From Streptomyces sp. NRRL F-5727 (GTDB lineage: Bacteria > Actinomycetota > Actinomycetes > Streptomycetales > Streptomycetaceae): DNA of 64,000 nt. Numbering within the stretch: the first letter of the stretch is position 1; every line of letters begins with the position of its first letter. This document shows positions 55,151 to 63,162 of the stretch, piece after piece. The stretch spans positions 62,001 through 126,000 of the forward strand of contig NZ_JOGX01000005.1 of assembly GCF_000719555.1 (NCBI RefSeq), read 5' to 3'. Below the pieces are notes generated by a model that saw nothing but the letters and a program-made list of their open reading frames with translations, was not told the DNA's origin and did no database searches. A program made the position numbers and the translations under genes.

Positions 55151-55164
55151 TTGCCGTACGGCAA
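55151..55164. promoter_or_regulatory. Perfect palindrome upstream of the histidine kinase
   Basis: TTGCCGTACGGCAA lies about 100 bp before the kinase start codon and could be an operator. The 311-bp gap 55050-55360 otherwise holds only the terminator of the hydrophobic-protein gene. Confidence 0.5.
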
Positions 55165-55290
55165 TCATGACGACACTACCCCTCCGTGATCGACAAGAGG
55201 AGGCCGGTGCCGGTCATCCGGCCGGAACCCGTCCCCGCCTGCCGGGCGCGCGCCCCGAGGACGACTCCGTTTCGGGCGGCTGAACACAGG

Positions 55291-55331
55291 ACCGAGCCCG
55301 GCACGCTCCTGACGGAGGTGCCGGGCTCGGT
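55291..55331 (-). terminator. Terminator after the hydrophobic-protein gene
   Basis: A perfect 14-bp stem (55291-55304 with 55318-55331) with a 13-nt loop starts 29 bp past the stop codon. Confidence 0.8.
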
Positions 55332-55360
55332 CGCGCCGCGGGAGGGCGCCGCGGGGCCGC

Positions 55361-55522
55361 CTACCAGCGGTACCAGCGGCCCGTGCCGCCCTTCGGCCGG
55401 GCCACGAAGCCCAGCAGCCACAGGACGAGCACGATGACGGCGATCCACCAGAGCGCCTTGACGGCGAAGCCGGCGCCGAAGAGGAGCAGGGCGAGCAGCA
55501 GGACGAGCAGCAGGGGGACCAT
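55361..55522 (-). CDS. Small hydrophobic membrane protein
   Basis: A 53-residue protein with two short transmembrane segments (VPLLLVLLLALLLFGAGFAV and WWIAVIVLVLWLLGFV) and a basic tail ending RWYRW. Such proteins are common in Streptomyces and resemble the small stress-induced Lmo0937/DUF5670 type. GGAGG lies about 9 nt upstream of the ATG. Function is unknown; a strong terminator follows. Confidence 0.8.
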   Translation of the reverse strand: MVPLLLVLLLALLLFGAGFAVKALWWIAVIVLVLWLLGFVARPKGGTGRWYRW

Positions 55523-55616
55523 GGGGATCGACCTCCGTGAGGACGGTGACGAAGGGCAGAGGGGGAGGCCGGCGTGCCTGTCCGGGCCTCCCACGGGGAC
55601 GGGAAGGGCCGCCCGC

Positions 55617-55988
55617 TCAGTCGCGGCGTCCGAAGAACAGGGCCACCGGGCCGAGGTCGCGCCGCGCGGCCCTGTGCCCGGCCCTGCGCCCCCACCCGTA
55701 GGCGAGGGCGAGCGCGGCCGCCGTGCCGGCCACGGCACCGGCCGTCACGGTCCGGTGCGCACGCGCGGCGGCCCACAGGTCGCTCCCCGCGCCGCGGGCC
55801 ACGTACGCGGCAGCGCGGGCCCTGTCGGCGAACGGCGCGGGCAGGGCGCGCGGCTCACCGACATCGTCCGGCTCGTACTCCTCGTCCACGTCGGGGTCGT
55901 CCACCCGCGTCAGGCCGGCGTGGTCCGGGACGGCGTAGGGGCCGGTCCAGGGGAACTGATTCCGTCCGATGTTCTCCGAAGCACTCAT
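55617..55988 (-). CDS. Hypothetical protein with one membrane segment
   Basis: About 123 residues. The first half is acidic and hydrophilic (DDPDVDEEYEPDD), then comes a single hydrophobic stretch (VTAGAVAGTAAALALAYGWG) followed by a basic tail (RRAGHRAARRD). I do not recognise the family. The start could be the ATG at 55988 (GGCGAG 9 nt upstream) or the one at 55994. Confidence 0.6.
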   Translation of the reverse strand: MSASENIGRNQFPWTGPYAVPDHAGLTRVDDPDVDEEYEPDDVGEPRALPAPFADRARAAAYVARGAGSDLWAAARAHRTVTAGAVAGTAAALALAYGWGRRAGHRAARRDLGPVALFFGRRD

Positions 55989-56095
55989 GGGCATCGTCTC
56001 GCCTGAGTCCCGCGCGCTAAACCTGAACGGGTCCCGGCGCCCCGCCCCGCCTTCCCCCGCGCTTGACCGCGCCCGTCCGGGACAGACGGCCCTCC

Positions 56096-57688
56096 ATGGT
56101 GACGTCACTGCTCGTGGTCTGCCCCGTCCTCACCGCGCTCGCCACCGGCCTCGCGGCCGTCCTGGTGTCCCCGTGGTGGTGGTGCGCGGCCGGCCCGCTC
56201 CTGCTGCTCGCCGCGGTCGCGTCGTACGACGTCGTCCAGCGGCGCCATTCGATCCTGCGCAACTATCCGCTCCTCGGGCACCTGCGGTTCGCGATGGAGG
56301 CGATCCGCCCCGAGGTGCAGCAGTACTTCGTCGAGAGGAACGTCGACGGCGTGCCCTTCGACCGGGACACCCGGTCCATCGTGTACGAGCGGGCGAAGGG
56401 GACGGACGCCGAGGACCCCTTCGGCACCGAGCTGGAGCTGGACCGGACCGGCACCGAGTACCTGGTCCCCTCCATGGCGCCGCGCCCGGTGCCGGACGCG
56501 GCGCCCCGGGTCCCGATCGGCGGCCCGGACTGCGCGAGGCCCTACGACATGGCCCTGCTCAACGTGTCGGCGATGAGCTTCGGCTCCCTGTCGGCCCGGG
56601 CCGTCCGCGCCCTGAACGAGGGCGCCCGGCGCGGCGGCTTCGCCCACGACACCGGCGAGGGCGGCATATCCGAGCACCACCTCGCCCCCGGCGGCGACCT
56701 CGTCTGGGAGATCGGGACCGGGTACTTCGGCTGCCGTGCCGAGGACGGCGGCTTCGACCCGCGGCTCTTCGCCGAGAAGGCGTCGCTCGACCAGGTCGCC
56801 TGCGTCCTGCTGAAGATCAGCCAGGGCGCGAAACCCGGCATCGGGGGAGTGCTGCCGGGTTCCAAGGTCGGCCGGGAGATCGCCGCCGTCCGCGGCGTCC
56901 CCGAGGGCCGTACGGTGATCTCCCCGCCGTACCACCGCGTCTACCGGACCCCCCGTGAGCTGGTGCGCTTCCTCGGCCGGATGCGGGAGCTGTCCGGCGG
57001 CAAGCCGGTCGGCTTAAAACTGTGCGTGGGCGCGCGCCGCGACTTCCTCGCCGTCTGCAAGGCGATGCTGGAGGAGGACCTCACGCCCGACTTCATCGTC
57101 GTCGACGGGGCGGAGGGCGGCACCGGCGCCGCCCCGCTGGAGTTCGCGGACACCGTCGGCCTGCCCCTCACCGAGGGCCTGACCACGGTGCACCGGGCCC
57201 TCGTCGGCACGGGGCTGCGCGACCGGATCAGGATCGGCGCCTCCGGCAAGATCGCCACCGGGAGCGACATCGTCAAGCGGCTGATCCAGGGCGCCGACTA
57301 CACCAACTCCGCCCGGGCCATGATGTTCGCCCTCGGATGCATCCAGGCCCAGCGCTGCCACACCAACACCTGCCCCGTCGGAGTCGCCACCCAGGACCAC
57401 AGGCGTGCCCGCGCCCTCGACGTCCGGGACAAGGCGGAGCGGGTCCGGCGCTTCCAGGAGGCGACCGTCCGCAGCGCCCTCGCGCTCATGGCCGCCCTGG
57501 GCGCCGACGGCCCCGGGGACCTGGAGCCCCGCATGCTGCTGCGCCGGGTCGGACCCGACGCCGTGCGCTCCCACGCCGAGCTGTACGAGCCGCTCGAACC
57601 CGGTCTGCTCCTGTCGCCCGCATCGGTTCCGGACACGTGGGCAGGCGACTGGAAGGCGGCCCATCCGGACCGGTTCACCCTCCGGTGA
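56096..57688 (+). CDS. FMN-binding glutamate synthase family protein
   Basis: A 530-residue protein anchored by two N-terminal hydrophobic segments (about residues 3-25 and 28-45), with the FMN-binding barrel of glutamate synthase (about 110-500). Markers are NVSAMSFGSLSARAV, HDTGEGGISEHH, KISQGAKPGIGG, VVDGAEGGTGAAP and the cysteine-rich CIQAQRCHTNTCPVG, which in true GltB ligates an iron-sulfur cluster. The glutaminase domain is absent, so the reaction is unknown. Codon 307 is TTA (57014-57016), suggesting bldA control. The ATG at 56096 has no clear ribosome site; a TTG at 56063 is possible. It is 33 bp from the TPP-enzyme gene and likely co-transcribed. Confidence 0.88.
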   Translation: MVTSLLVVCPVLTALATGLAAVLVSPWWWCAAGPLLLLAAVASYDVVQRRHSILRNYPLLGHLRFAMEAIRPEVQQYFVERNVDGVPFDRDTRSIVYERAKGTDAEDPFGTELELDRTGTEYLVPSMAPRPVPDAAPRVPIGGPDCARPYDMALLNVSAMSFGSLSARAVRALNEGARRGGFAHDTGEGGISEHHLAPGGDLVWEIGTGYFGCRAEDGGFDPRLFAEKASLDQVACVLLKISQGAKPGIGGVLPGSKVGREIAAVRGVPEGRTVISPPYHRVYRTPRELVRFLGRMRELSGGKPVGLKLCVGARRDFLAVCKAMLEEDLTPDFIVVDGAEGGTGAAPLEFADTVGLPLTEGLTTVHRALVGTGLRDRIRIGASGKIATGSDIVKRLIQGADYTNSARAMMFALGCIQAQRCHTNTCPVGVATQDHRRARALDVRDKAERVRRFQEATVRSALALMAALGADGPGDLEPRMLLRRVGPDAVRSHAELYEPLEPGLLLSPASVPDTWAGDWKAAHPDRFTLR

Positions 57689-57721
57689 ACCGGCCGGCAG
57701 CCACAGCGAAAGGAGACCCCC

Positions 57722-59452
57722 ATGCCCCGTACCGTCGCACAGGTGATCGTCGACGGGCTCGCAGACCTCGGAGTCGACCGCGTCTTCGGCGTGGTCGGCG
57801 ACGCGCTCAACCCGCTCACCGACGCCATCCGGACCACCGAGGGCATCGACTGGACCGGCTTCCGCCACGAGGAGGCGGCCGCCTTCGCCGCCTCGGCGCG
57901 CGCCCAGCTCTCCGGAGAGCCGGCCGTCTGCATGGGCACGGTGGGACCGGGCTCGGTGCACCTGCTCAACGGACTGTACGACGCGGCCAAGAGCGGGGCG
58001 CCGGTCCTGGCGATCTGCGGCCAGGTGCCGCTGTCGGAGATGGGCGGGGACTACTTCCAGGAGGTCGACAACGACCTGCTGTTCCGGGACGTGGCCGTGT
58101 ACCGGGCCACCGTCACCTCCCCCTCCCAGCTGCCCCGGCTGCTGGAGTCCGCGGTGCGGGCGGCCGTGACCCGGCGGGGCGTGGCGGTGCTGACCGTCCC
58201 CGGCGACCTCGGCGACCGGGAGGTCGAGGAGGACCGGCCGAGCCGGTTCGCGCTGCCGCGCCCGGCCGTCACGCGGCCCGACGACCCGGCGCTGGCCGAG
58301 GCGGCCGAGACGATCGCCCGGGGCTCGCGGGTCACCCTCCTGGTCGGGCGCGGCGCCCGGGAGGCCCGCGAGGAGGTGCTGCGCGCCGCCGAGCAGCTCT
58401 CGGCGCCGATGGTGCTGACCCTGAAGGGCAAGGAGGGCTTCGAGGACGACAACCCGTACGAGGTCGGCCAGACCGGCCTCATCGGCAATCCGGCCGCGGC
58501 CCACGCCATGGACTCCTGCGACACCCTGATCATGCTCGGTACGGACTTCCCCTACCGGGACTGGTACCCGGAGGACTGCCGGGTCGTGCAGATCGACACC
58601 CGCGAGGAGCACCTCGGGCGCCGCGTCCCGGTGGACGTCGGGCTCGCCGGGGACGTGGGCGCGACGCTGCGGGCCCTGCTGCCGCTGCTCGCTCCCGTCG
58701 CGTCGCGCTCCCACCTCGACGAGGCCCGCGAGCGGTACGCGGACTGGCAGAAGGGCCAGGCCGGCCTGGCCGACCCCGCCCACGACAGGCGTCTCCTCGG
58801 CCGCGTACGGGCCATGTTCGACAACCGGGAGGCGGACATCCGTCCCGAGGCCCTCGCGGCGGCCGTCGACCGCCACGCCGCCGACGACGCGATCTTCACC
58901 TCGGACACCGGCATGGCGACCGTGTGGCTCTCGCGGCTCGTGCGGATGCGCGGCACCCGCCGGCTGATCGGCTCCTACAACCTCGGCTCCATGGCCAACG
59001 CCATGCCCCAGGCCATCGGGGCGCAGCTGTGGGCGCCGGACCGGCAGGTCGTGGCCTTCTGCGGCGACGGCGGCCTCGGCATGCTGCTCGGCGACCTGAT
59101 GACCATCCGCTCCGAACGGCTGCCGGTGAAGCTCGTCGTCTTCGACAACCGCCGCCTCGGCATGGTCAAGCTGGAGCAGGAGCAGGCGGGGCTTCCCGAG
59201 TTCGGGACGGTGCTGGACAACCCCGACTTCGCCGCGGTGGCCCAGGCACTGGGGCTGACCGGCATCCGCGTCACCGCGCCGGGCGAGCTGGACGAGGCCG
59301 TGCGCGAGGCGCTCGCCCTCCCCGGTCCTGTCCTCCTCGACGTGCTGACCAATCCGGCGGAGGTGGCCGTCCCGGCCACGCCGACGGTGTCGCAGGGGTG
59401 GGGCTTCGCCATCGCCAAGATCAAGGAGAACCTGTCCACCGGTGCGCGCTGA
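57722..59452 (+). CDS. Thiamine pyrophosphate enzyme, pyruvate oxidase / pyruvate:quinone dehydrogenase type
   Basis: A 576-residue enzyme with the three-domain fold of the POX/acetolactate synthase family. The N-terminal Pyr domain has the catalytic Glu in FRHEEAAAF and MGTVGPGSVHLLNGLYDA; the central FAD-binding-type domain spans about 190-330; the PP domain has the TPP motif CGDGGLGMLLGDLMT ending in VFDN. PoxB-type pyruvate:quinone oxidoreductases share the first motif pattern and the GGDYFQEVD segment. It probably converts pyruvate to acetate and CO2, but other 2-oxoacids are possible. AAAGGAGA precedes the ATG. Confidence 0.88.
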   Translation: MPRTVAQVIVDGLADLGVDRVFGVVGDALNPLTDAIRTTEGIDWTGFRHEEAAAFAASARAQLSGEPAVCMGTVGPGSVHLLNGLYDAAKSGAPVLAICGQVPLSEMGGDYFQEVDNDLLFRDVAVYRATVTSPSQLPRLLESAVRAAVTRRGVAVLTVPGDLGDREVEEDRPSRFALPRPAVTRPDDPALAEAAETIARGSRVTLLVGRGAREAREEVLRAAEQLSAPMVLTLKGKEGFEDDNPYEVGQTGLIGNPAAAHAMDSCDTLIMLGTDFPYRDWYPEDCRVVQIDTREEHLGRRVPVDVGLAGDVGATLRALLPLLAPVASRSHLDEARERYADWQKGQAGLADPAHDRRLLGRVRAMFDNREADIRPEALAAAVDRHAADDAIFTSDTGMATVWLSRLVRMRGTRRLIGSYNLGSMANAMPQAIGAQLWAPDRQVVAFCGDGGLGMLLGDLMTIRSERLPVKLVVFDNRRLGMVKLEQEQAGLPEFGTVLDNPDFAAVAQALGLTGIRVTAPGELDEAVREALALPGPVLLDVLTNPAEVAVPATPTVSQGWGFAIAKIKENLSTGAR

Positions 59453-59484
59453 GCGGTGAAGCGCCGGACCCCGTCCGGCACGGA

Positions 59485-59518
59485 GAGGGGCGGCCCGCCG
59501 GGTGGCGGGCCGCCCCTC
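59485..59518. terminator. Bidirectional terminator
   Basis: A perfect 15-bp stem (59485-59499 with 59504-59518) with a GGGT loop lies between the convergent TPP-enzyme and DUF6328 genes. Confidence 0.85.
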
Positions 59519-59536
59519 CGCGTTCTCGCGCTCGGG

Positions 59537-60106
59537 TCAGTTCCCGTCGGCGTAGTGGGTGCGGACCCACAGGGGCAGGGCGAACCAGCAGACCAGGTAC
59601 CAGGCGAGGACCCCGGAGACCAGCCAGGGCACGTACGGGTCGTGCGTCGCCACCCGCAGGATGAGGAACAGGGCGGACGTCAGCGTCGCGAGCAGCAGCA
59701 CGATGCCGGCGAAGGTGAGCCGGGAGGCCCAGACGACGGCCTGGGGCTTGACCCGCCGCCCCGACACGATCCGGTGGAAGGAGACGGGGCCGATCAGCGC
59801 GCCCGTCGCCAGCGACCCGAGGACGACCGTGACCAGGTAGATCGTCTTGTCGGTCTGCTGGAGCTCGTGGAAGAGCGGGGTGAACACCACGGTGAGGAGG
59901 AAGCCGAGGAGAATCTGGACGCCGGTCTGCGCCACCCGGATCTCCTGGAGGAGCTCCTGCCAGCGCCGGTCCGCGCGCTCCTCCTCCGTCTCGCCGCGTC
60001 CGTCGTGTCCGCCGGTGCCGGTGCCGCTGTCCGGCTCTGACGCCTTGCCGCCGTGCCGGCCCACCCTCGGGTGGTCCTGCGGCGCACCGCTGTCTCGTTC
60101 GTTCAT
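59537..60106 (-). CDS. DUF6328 family membrane protein
   Basis: A 189-residue protein. A disordered, charged N-terminal 60 residues precede four hydrophobic segments (about 70-90, 97-120, 131-152 and 160-180). The segment LLQEIRVAQTGVQILLGFLL, then PLWVRTHYA at the end, is typical of DUF6328, a family of unknown function common in Streptomyces. GAGGAGG lies 9 nt before the ATG. Confidence 0.85.
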   Translation of the reverse strand: MNERDSGAPQDHPRVGRHGGKASEPDSGTGTGGHDGRGETEEERADRRWQELLQEIRVAQTGVQILLGFLLTVVFTPLFHELQQTDKTIYLVTVVLGSLATGALIGPVSFHRIVSGRRVKPQAVVWASRLTFAGIVLLLATLTSALFLILRVATHDPYVPWLVSGVLAWYLVCWFALPLWVRTHYADGN

Positions 60107-60218
60107 GGGGATGATCCTCCTCTGCGGCAGGGGGGGGCAGGAGCGGAACCGCACCGACGCACGGCGGAAGCCCCCGGTCGAGCGCGGGGGCTTCCGTCCG
60201 ACGCGGCACGGTGCGGAG

Positions 60219-60521
60219 TCAGGCCCGCGGCGTACCGGCCGTTCGCGGGGGCGGGTGGCCACCGTCACCGGTGGCGGGGCCGTCGGCCCGCCCGTGCGGC
60301 CCCTCCCGCCCCTTCTGGTCGTCCCGTCGGCGCGGTGCGTCGGGGGTCGCGGCGGGAGCGTACGTACGGCTCTCCCCGCTCCGGCCCGAGGCACTGGGGT
60401 CCTCGGACGGGACCGCGGCCTCCGGAGTGCGCGGGCGGCGACCCGTCCCCGTGGGGACGACCGGTCCCACCGGCGCGGCGCACGGCGCCACGCGGCCGAG
60501 GTCTCGGGTCGGGTTCGACAT
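60219..60521 (-). CDS. Disordered hypothetical protein
   Basis: A 100-residue hydrophilic protein rich in Pro, Gly, Arg and Ser with no visible domain. Evidence for its reality is the excellent ribosome site (AGGAGG, 5 nt before the ATG at 60521) and the fitting gap between neighbours. It belongs to a series of small stress-type genes from 59.5 to 63 kb on the minus strand. Confidence 0.55.
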   Translation of the reverse strand: MSNPTRDLGRVAPCAAPVGPVVPTGTGRRPRTPEAAVPSEDPSASGRSGESRTYAPAATPDAPRRRDDQKGREGPHGRADGPATGDGGHPPPRTAGTPRA

Positions 60522-60692
60522 GAGCACCTCCTGGGCGTGTCCGGTGGGCCGACTGTCCGTCACCCGGCTTCCGTGGCCTACAGGTTCGGCTTGCCGCTCT
60601 GCCCGGGGGCAAACCCCGAGGACGCGGGGAGAACGCCCCGGCCGTCGACAGGCCGGGAAACGGGCCGTCGGAGAGGGCGCGAGGCGTCGACT

Positions 60693-60748
60693 GGGGCCAG
60701 GGGGAGGGGCAGGGGCTCGGGGGTCGGGGCAGGGGTAGGGGCTCGGGG
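60693..60748 (+). other. Array of nine G4/G5 tracts (putative G-quadruplex)
   Basis: Nine runs of four or five G, separated by spacers of one to three bases (CCA, A, CA, CTC, TC, CA, TA, CTC), lie on the plus strand. This satisfies G-quadruplex rules with tracts to spare. It is intergenic, downstream of a terminator. Confidence 0.7.
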
Positions 60749-60756
60749 CGGCAGGC

Positions 60757-60792
60757 GAGTGGCCCGCACCCTCCACGGGGTGCGGGCCACTC
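60757..60792 (-). terminator. Terminator of the SRPBCC gene
   Basis: A perfect 15-bp stem (60757-60771 with 60778-60792) with a 6-nt loop. Confidence 0.75.
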
Positions 60793-60972
60793 ACGGGTGC
60801 CGTCGACCCACGGCAAGGGGGGAACCGTGGATCGTCCGGCGCGAGCGTGTCCCTCGCTCGACACCCGTCTGCCCCGTCGGCGGCGATCCATGCCCCCTCG
60901 GTTTCGAGCCGGGGCAGTCCGCCGAGGGGCGGCCGGGGCGCCCCGGGCCACCGGAGCGCCGGCGCCGGATCC

Positions 60973-61425
60973 TCAGACCGATCCGCGCCAGCCGCCCGTC
61001 TGCAGGCCGCCGCGCTCCTCGATGAACGATTTGAACCGCTTGAGGTCGCCGGCCACCTTGCGCTTGACGAAGCCGAGCTTGTCGCCCGCCTGTTCCGTCA
61101 GCCCCTCGGGGGCGAAGTCCATCTGGAGCATGACCTTCGTCCGGGTCGCGTCGAGGCGGTGGAACGTGACGACGCCCGCCTGGCGGGCCTCGCCCTCGAC
61201 CGTCGTCCACGCGACGCGTTCGTCCGGGATCTGCTCGGTGATGACGGCGTCGAACTCGCGCCGCACCCCGCCGATCTCGGTGATCCAGTGGGTGAGCGTG
61301 TCCGTACGCTGCTCGATCCGTTCCACTCCGTCCATGAAGCGGGGGAACGTCTCGAACTGGGTCCACTGGTCGTACGCGGCGCGCACCGGGACCTCGACCT
61401 CGACCGACTCCTCCACCTGGGACAT
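60973..61425 (-). CDS. SRPBCC family protein
   Basis: A 150-residue START/Bet v1-like protein of the polyketide_cyc2 kind. VEVEVPVRAAYDQWTQFETFPRFMDGV is the typical first helix and turn, followed by WITEIGGVRREFDAVITEQIPDERVAW and a long C-terminal helix (GDKLGFVKRKVAGDLKRFKSFIEER). Such proteins bind hydrophobic ligands; this subtype is frequently found near stress genes and its ligand is unknown. AGAAAGG precedes the ATG. Confidence 0.9.
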   Translation of the reverse strand: MSQVEESVEVEVPVRAAYDQWTQFETFPRFMDGVERIEQRTDTLTHWITEIGGVRREFDAVITEQIPDERVAWTTVEGEARQAGVVTFHRLDATRTKVMLQMDFAPEGLTEQAGDKLGFVKRKVAGDLKRFKSFIEERGGLQTGGWRGSV

Positions 61426-61509
61426 GGCGACACCTTTCTCTCGGACGGGGATCGTCTCCCCGTCGGGGACGTGCTGCTGAACTCGTGCGTACCGGGGCGG
61501 ACCGGCCCG

Positions 61510-61884
61510 TCAGAGGCCGCCCATGCCTCCCGGGAAGCGCCAGGACGCGCGGTAGTACTGGTCGACCTCCTCGCGGTGCTGGCGGTCCGCGAGGTGCTTG
61601 TCGGAGACGAACTCGGGCGAGTCCTTCACCTGTTCCTTCGACAGGGCGAGGTGGAGGGTCTGCTCCTCCAGGTCCACGCGGGTCACCGCCCGCGCCGGGA
61701 TGAGCACCTCCTTGCCGAAGATCCAGACGCCCGTGTCGACGACCAGGTAGGAGTCGTCCACCTCGTCGGAGTGCTTGTCCACCTTGCCGATGTGCCCGTC
61801 GGCGGCCTCGACGCGCCACCCGGTGAGGTCGGTACCCGCCAGGTGGCCGGACTCGGTGCTGAAGGACCACAGATGGTCGGTCAT
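61510..61884 (-). CDS. PRC-barrel domain protein
   Basis: A 124-residue protein. Residues about 15-85 form a PRC-barrel (LTGWRVEAADGHIGKVDKH, DSYLVVDTGVWIFGKEVLIP), a small beta-barrel used in RNA processing and photosynthesis proteins and widespread in stress-type genes. The C-terminus has DRQHREEVDQYYRASWR. I chose the ATG at 61884, with GAGGAG 9 nt upstream, over a GTG at 61893. It is upstream of and probably co-transcribed with the SRPBCC gene. Confidence 0.88.
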   Translation of the reverse strand: MTDHLWSFSTESGHLAGTDLTGWRVEAADGHIGKVDKHSDEVDDSYLVVDTGVWIFGKEVLIPARAVTRVDLEEQTLHLALSKEQVKDSPEFVSDKHLADRQHREEVDQYYRASWRFPGGMGGL

Positions 61885-61944
61885 TGCTGTCACTCCTCTG
61901 TCGCTGTGTTCGTGCAGGGCGCGGTACCGGACGTGCGGGCCGCC

Positions 61945-62169
61945 TCAGAGCAGGTCACGACGGTCGTCGTCGGTGACCGTGGGCGCCACCGGCGGGACCA
62001 CCATGCGGCGGCGGCGCAGCACACTGGTGTAGACGGCGGTCCCGAGCAGGCCGACGCCCATCAGGATCAGGCCGACCAGATCGAGGTCGACCGCCTGGAT
62101 CTCCCAGTCGGTCGCGAACGCGAGGATGGCGCCGACGGCGATCATGATGATGAACAGTCCCAGACCCAT
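61945..62169 (-). CDS. DUF6458 family membrane protein
   Basis: A 74-residue protein with two transmembrane helices (GLGLFIIMIAVGAILAFA and LDLVGLILMGVGLLGTAVY) linked by TDWEIQAV, then a basic turn and an acidic tail. This matches DUF6458, of unknown function. GGAGGAG precedes the ATG. Upstream on the same strand GAATG and GGGTAC are 14 nt apart (62211-62235), compatible with a SigB-type stress promoter, though weakly supported. Confidence 0.85.
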   Translation of the reverse strand: MGLGLFIIMIAVGAILAFATDWEIQAVDLDLVGLILMGVGLLGTAVYTSVLRRRRMVVPPVAPTVTDDDRRDLL

Positions 62170-62454
62170 GGTTGGTTGCTCCTCCCCTGCGGGTTGGACA
62201 GTGTCCGCGTACCCGGGTGTCCTGGGATCATTCCGGCCGATAACCGAAGATGTCGTGACCTGCCCTCTCTCCACCCGTGAGCACGCCGGACCGTCGATCC
62301 GCCTTCCTCCAGGGGGCGTTCGTAAACAGAGGGGCACGCGCGCGAACAGCGTTTCCGCCCAACGCACCTGACGCCTCGTCGGCATCCGGGGAGTGTGAGA
62401 CCGCCGCCCGGGGCAACACGGAGTGCCAGGACACGGACATCGGAGGAGAATCCC

Positions 62455-62598
62455 ATGACCGCACTGCTGGACCGCATCAAGCGATTCGCCCGCAGCCCCC
62501 GGGGCCGTGGCGCGGCGGCGTCCCTTCGCCGCGCCGCCGCCGACCCGCGCAGGCGCGCCCAGGCACGTCGCCTGTTCGGCAGGCTGCGTCACCGCTGA
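62455..62598 (+). CDS. Small, highly basic protein
   Basis: A 47-residue protein with about 15 arginines (RIKRFARSPRGRG, then RRAAADPRRRAQARRLFGRL), likely helical and nucleic-acid or membrane binding. GGAGGAGA lies 6 nt before the ATG and a perfect terminator hairpin follows 31 bp after the stop, so the unit looks real. No function can be assigned. Confidence 0.6.
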   Translation: MTALLDRIKRFARSPRGRGAAASLRRAAADPRRRAQARRLFGRLRHR

Positions 62599-62629
62599 CG
62601 CGCGCCCGCCGGCCCTCGCGGCCGGACCG

Positions 62630-62665
62630 CCGGCGCCCCGCGCGGTAGGCCGCGCGGGGCGCCGG
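62630..62665 (+). terminator. Terminator after the small basic protein gene
   Basis: A perfect 16-bp stem (62630-62645 with 62650-62665) with a TAGG loop. A short direct repeat containing GGTGGTGGGGGG follows at about 62699-62739. Confidence 0.8.
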
Positions 62666-62747
62666 TGTGCGTCAGCGGTGCCGGGCGTGCCGCCCGCCCG
62701 GTGGTGGGGGGGGCGGCATGCCCGGCCGGTGGTGGGGGGCGAGGCCG

Positions 62748-63029
62748 TCAGCCGTCGTGACCGCGCGTCTGCTCCTCGCGTCCCACCCCGGGGCGCTGGT
62801 GCTTGGCGGCGTGACCGCCGGCGCCCTTCCGGTCGGTGGTGTCACGGCCGGCGGTCCCCTGGTGGCCGCCGGTCTCGCGCCGGCCGCCGGAAAGGCCCCG
62901 GGAGGACACGGCCTCGTCGGCCTCCCTGCGGGCCTCCTTGTCGCCGCTCTCCCCCTCCGCGTCGGCAGGCGTGGTGCGCGGCCGACCGGCGCGGCCCTCG
63001 TCCGTCCTGTGCTGCTTCCGCTCGCCCAT
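62748..63029 (-). CDS. Hydrophilic, disordered small protein
   Basis: A 93-residue, highly charged protein (ESGDKEARREADEA, GGRRETGGHQGTAGRD, KGAGGHAAKH) with no hydrophobic segment. The composition recalls desiccation or stress-type hydrophilins. An excellent GGAGGAGA lies 5 nt before the ATG at 63029. No family is claimed. Confidence 0.6.
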   Translation of the reverse strand: MGERKQHRTDEGRAGRPRTTPADAEGESGDKEARREADEAVSSRGLSGGRRETGGHQGTAGRDTTDRKGAGGHAAKHQRPGVGREEQTRGHDG

Positions 63030-63162
63030 GGTCTCTCCTCCGTTTCCGTTCCGTCGCGGGACGCGCGCGCCCCGCCTCATCGCTCGGGCTCTTCCTCCGG
63101 GGCCGACCGGAATCCCGCCTCGCCCGCACGGGCGGCGGCTCGTGCCCGGCCGGGCGGCGGGA

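Larger units (their letters stand above)
60522..60972. other. Gene-free spacer with a G-tract array and a terminator
   Basis: I see no gene here. It contains a G-tract array (60693-60748) and a hairpin terminator (60757-60792) that ends the SRPBCC gene transcript. The remaining sequence shows no motif I can assign. Confidence 0.6.

Noticed and set aside
50916..55283. A 1455-codon open frame antisense to the histidine kinase
   Set aside because: It mirrors the HAMP repeats and kinase domains; the opposite strand carries complete functional motifs.
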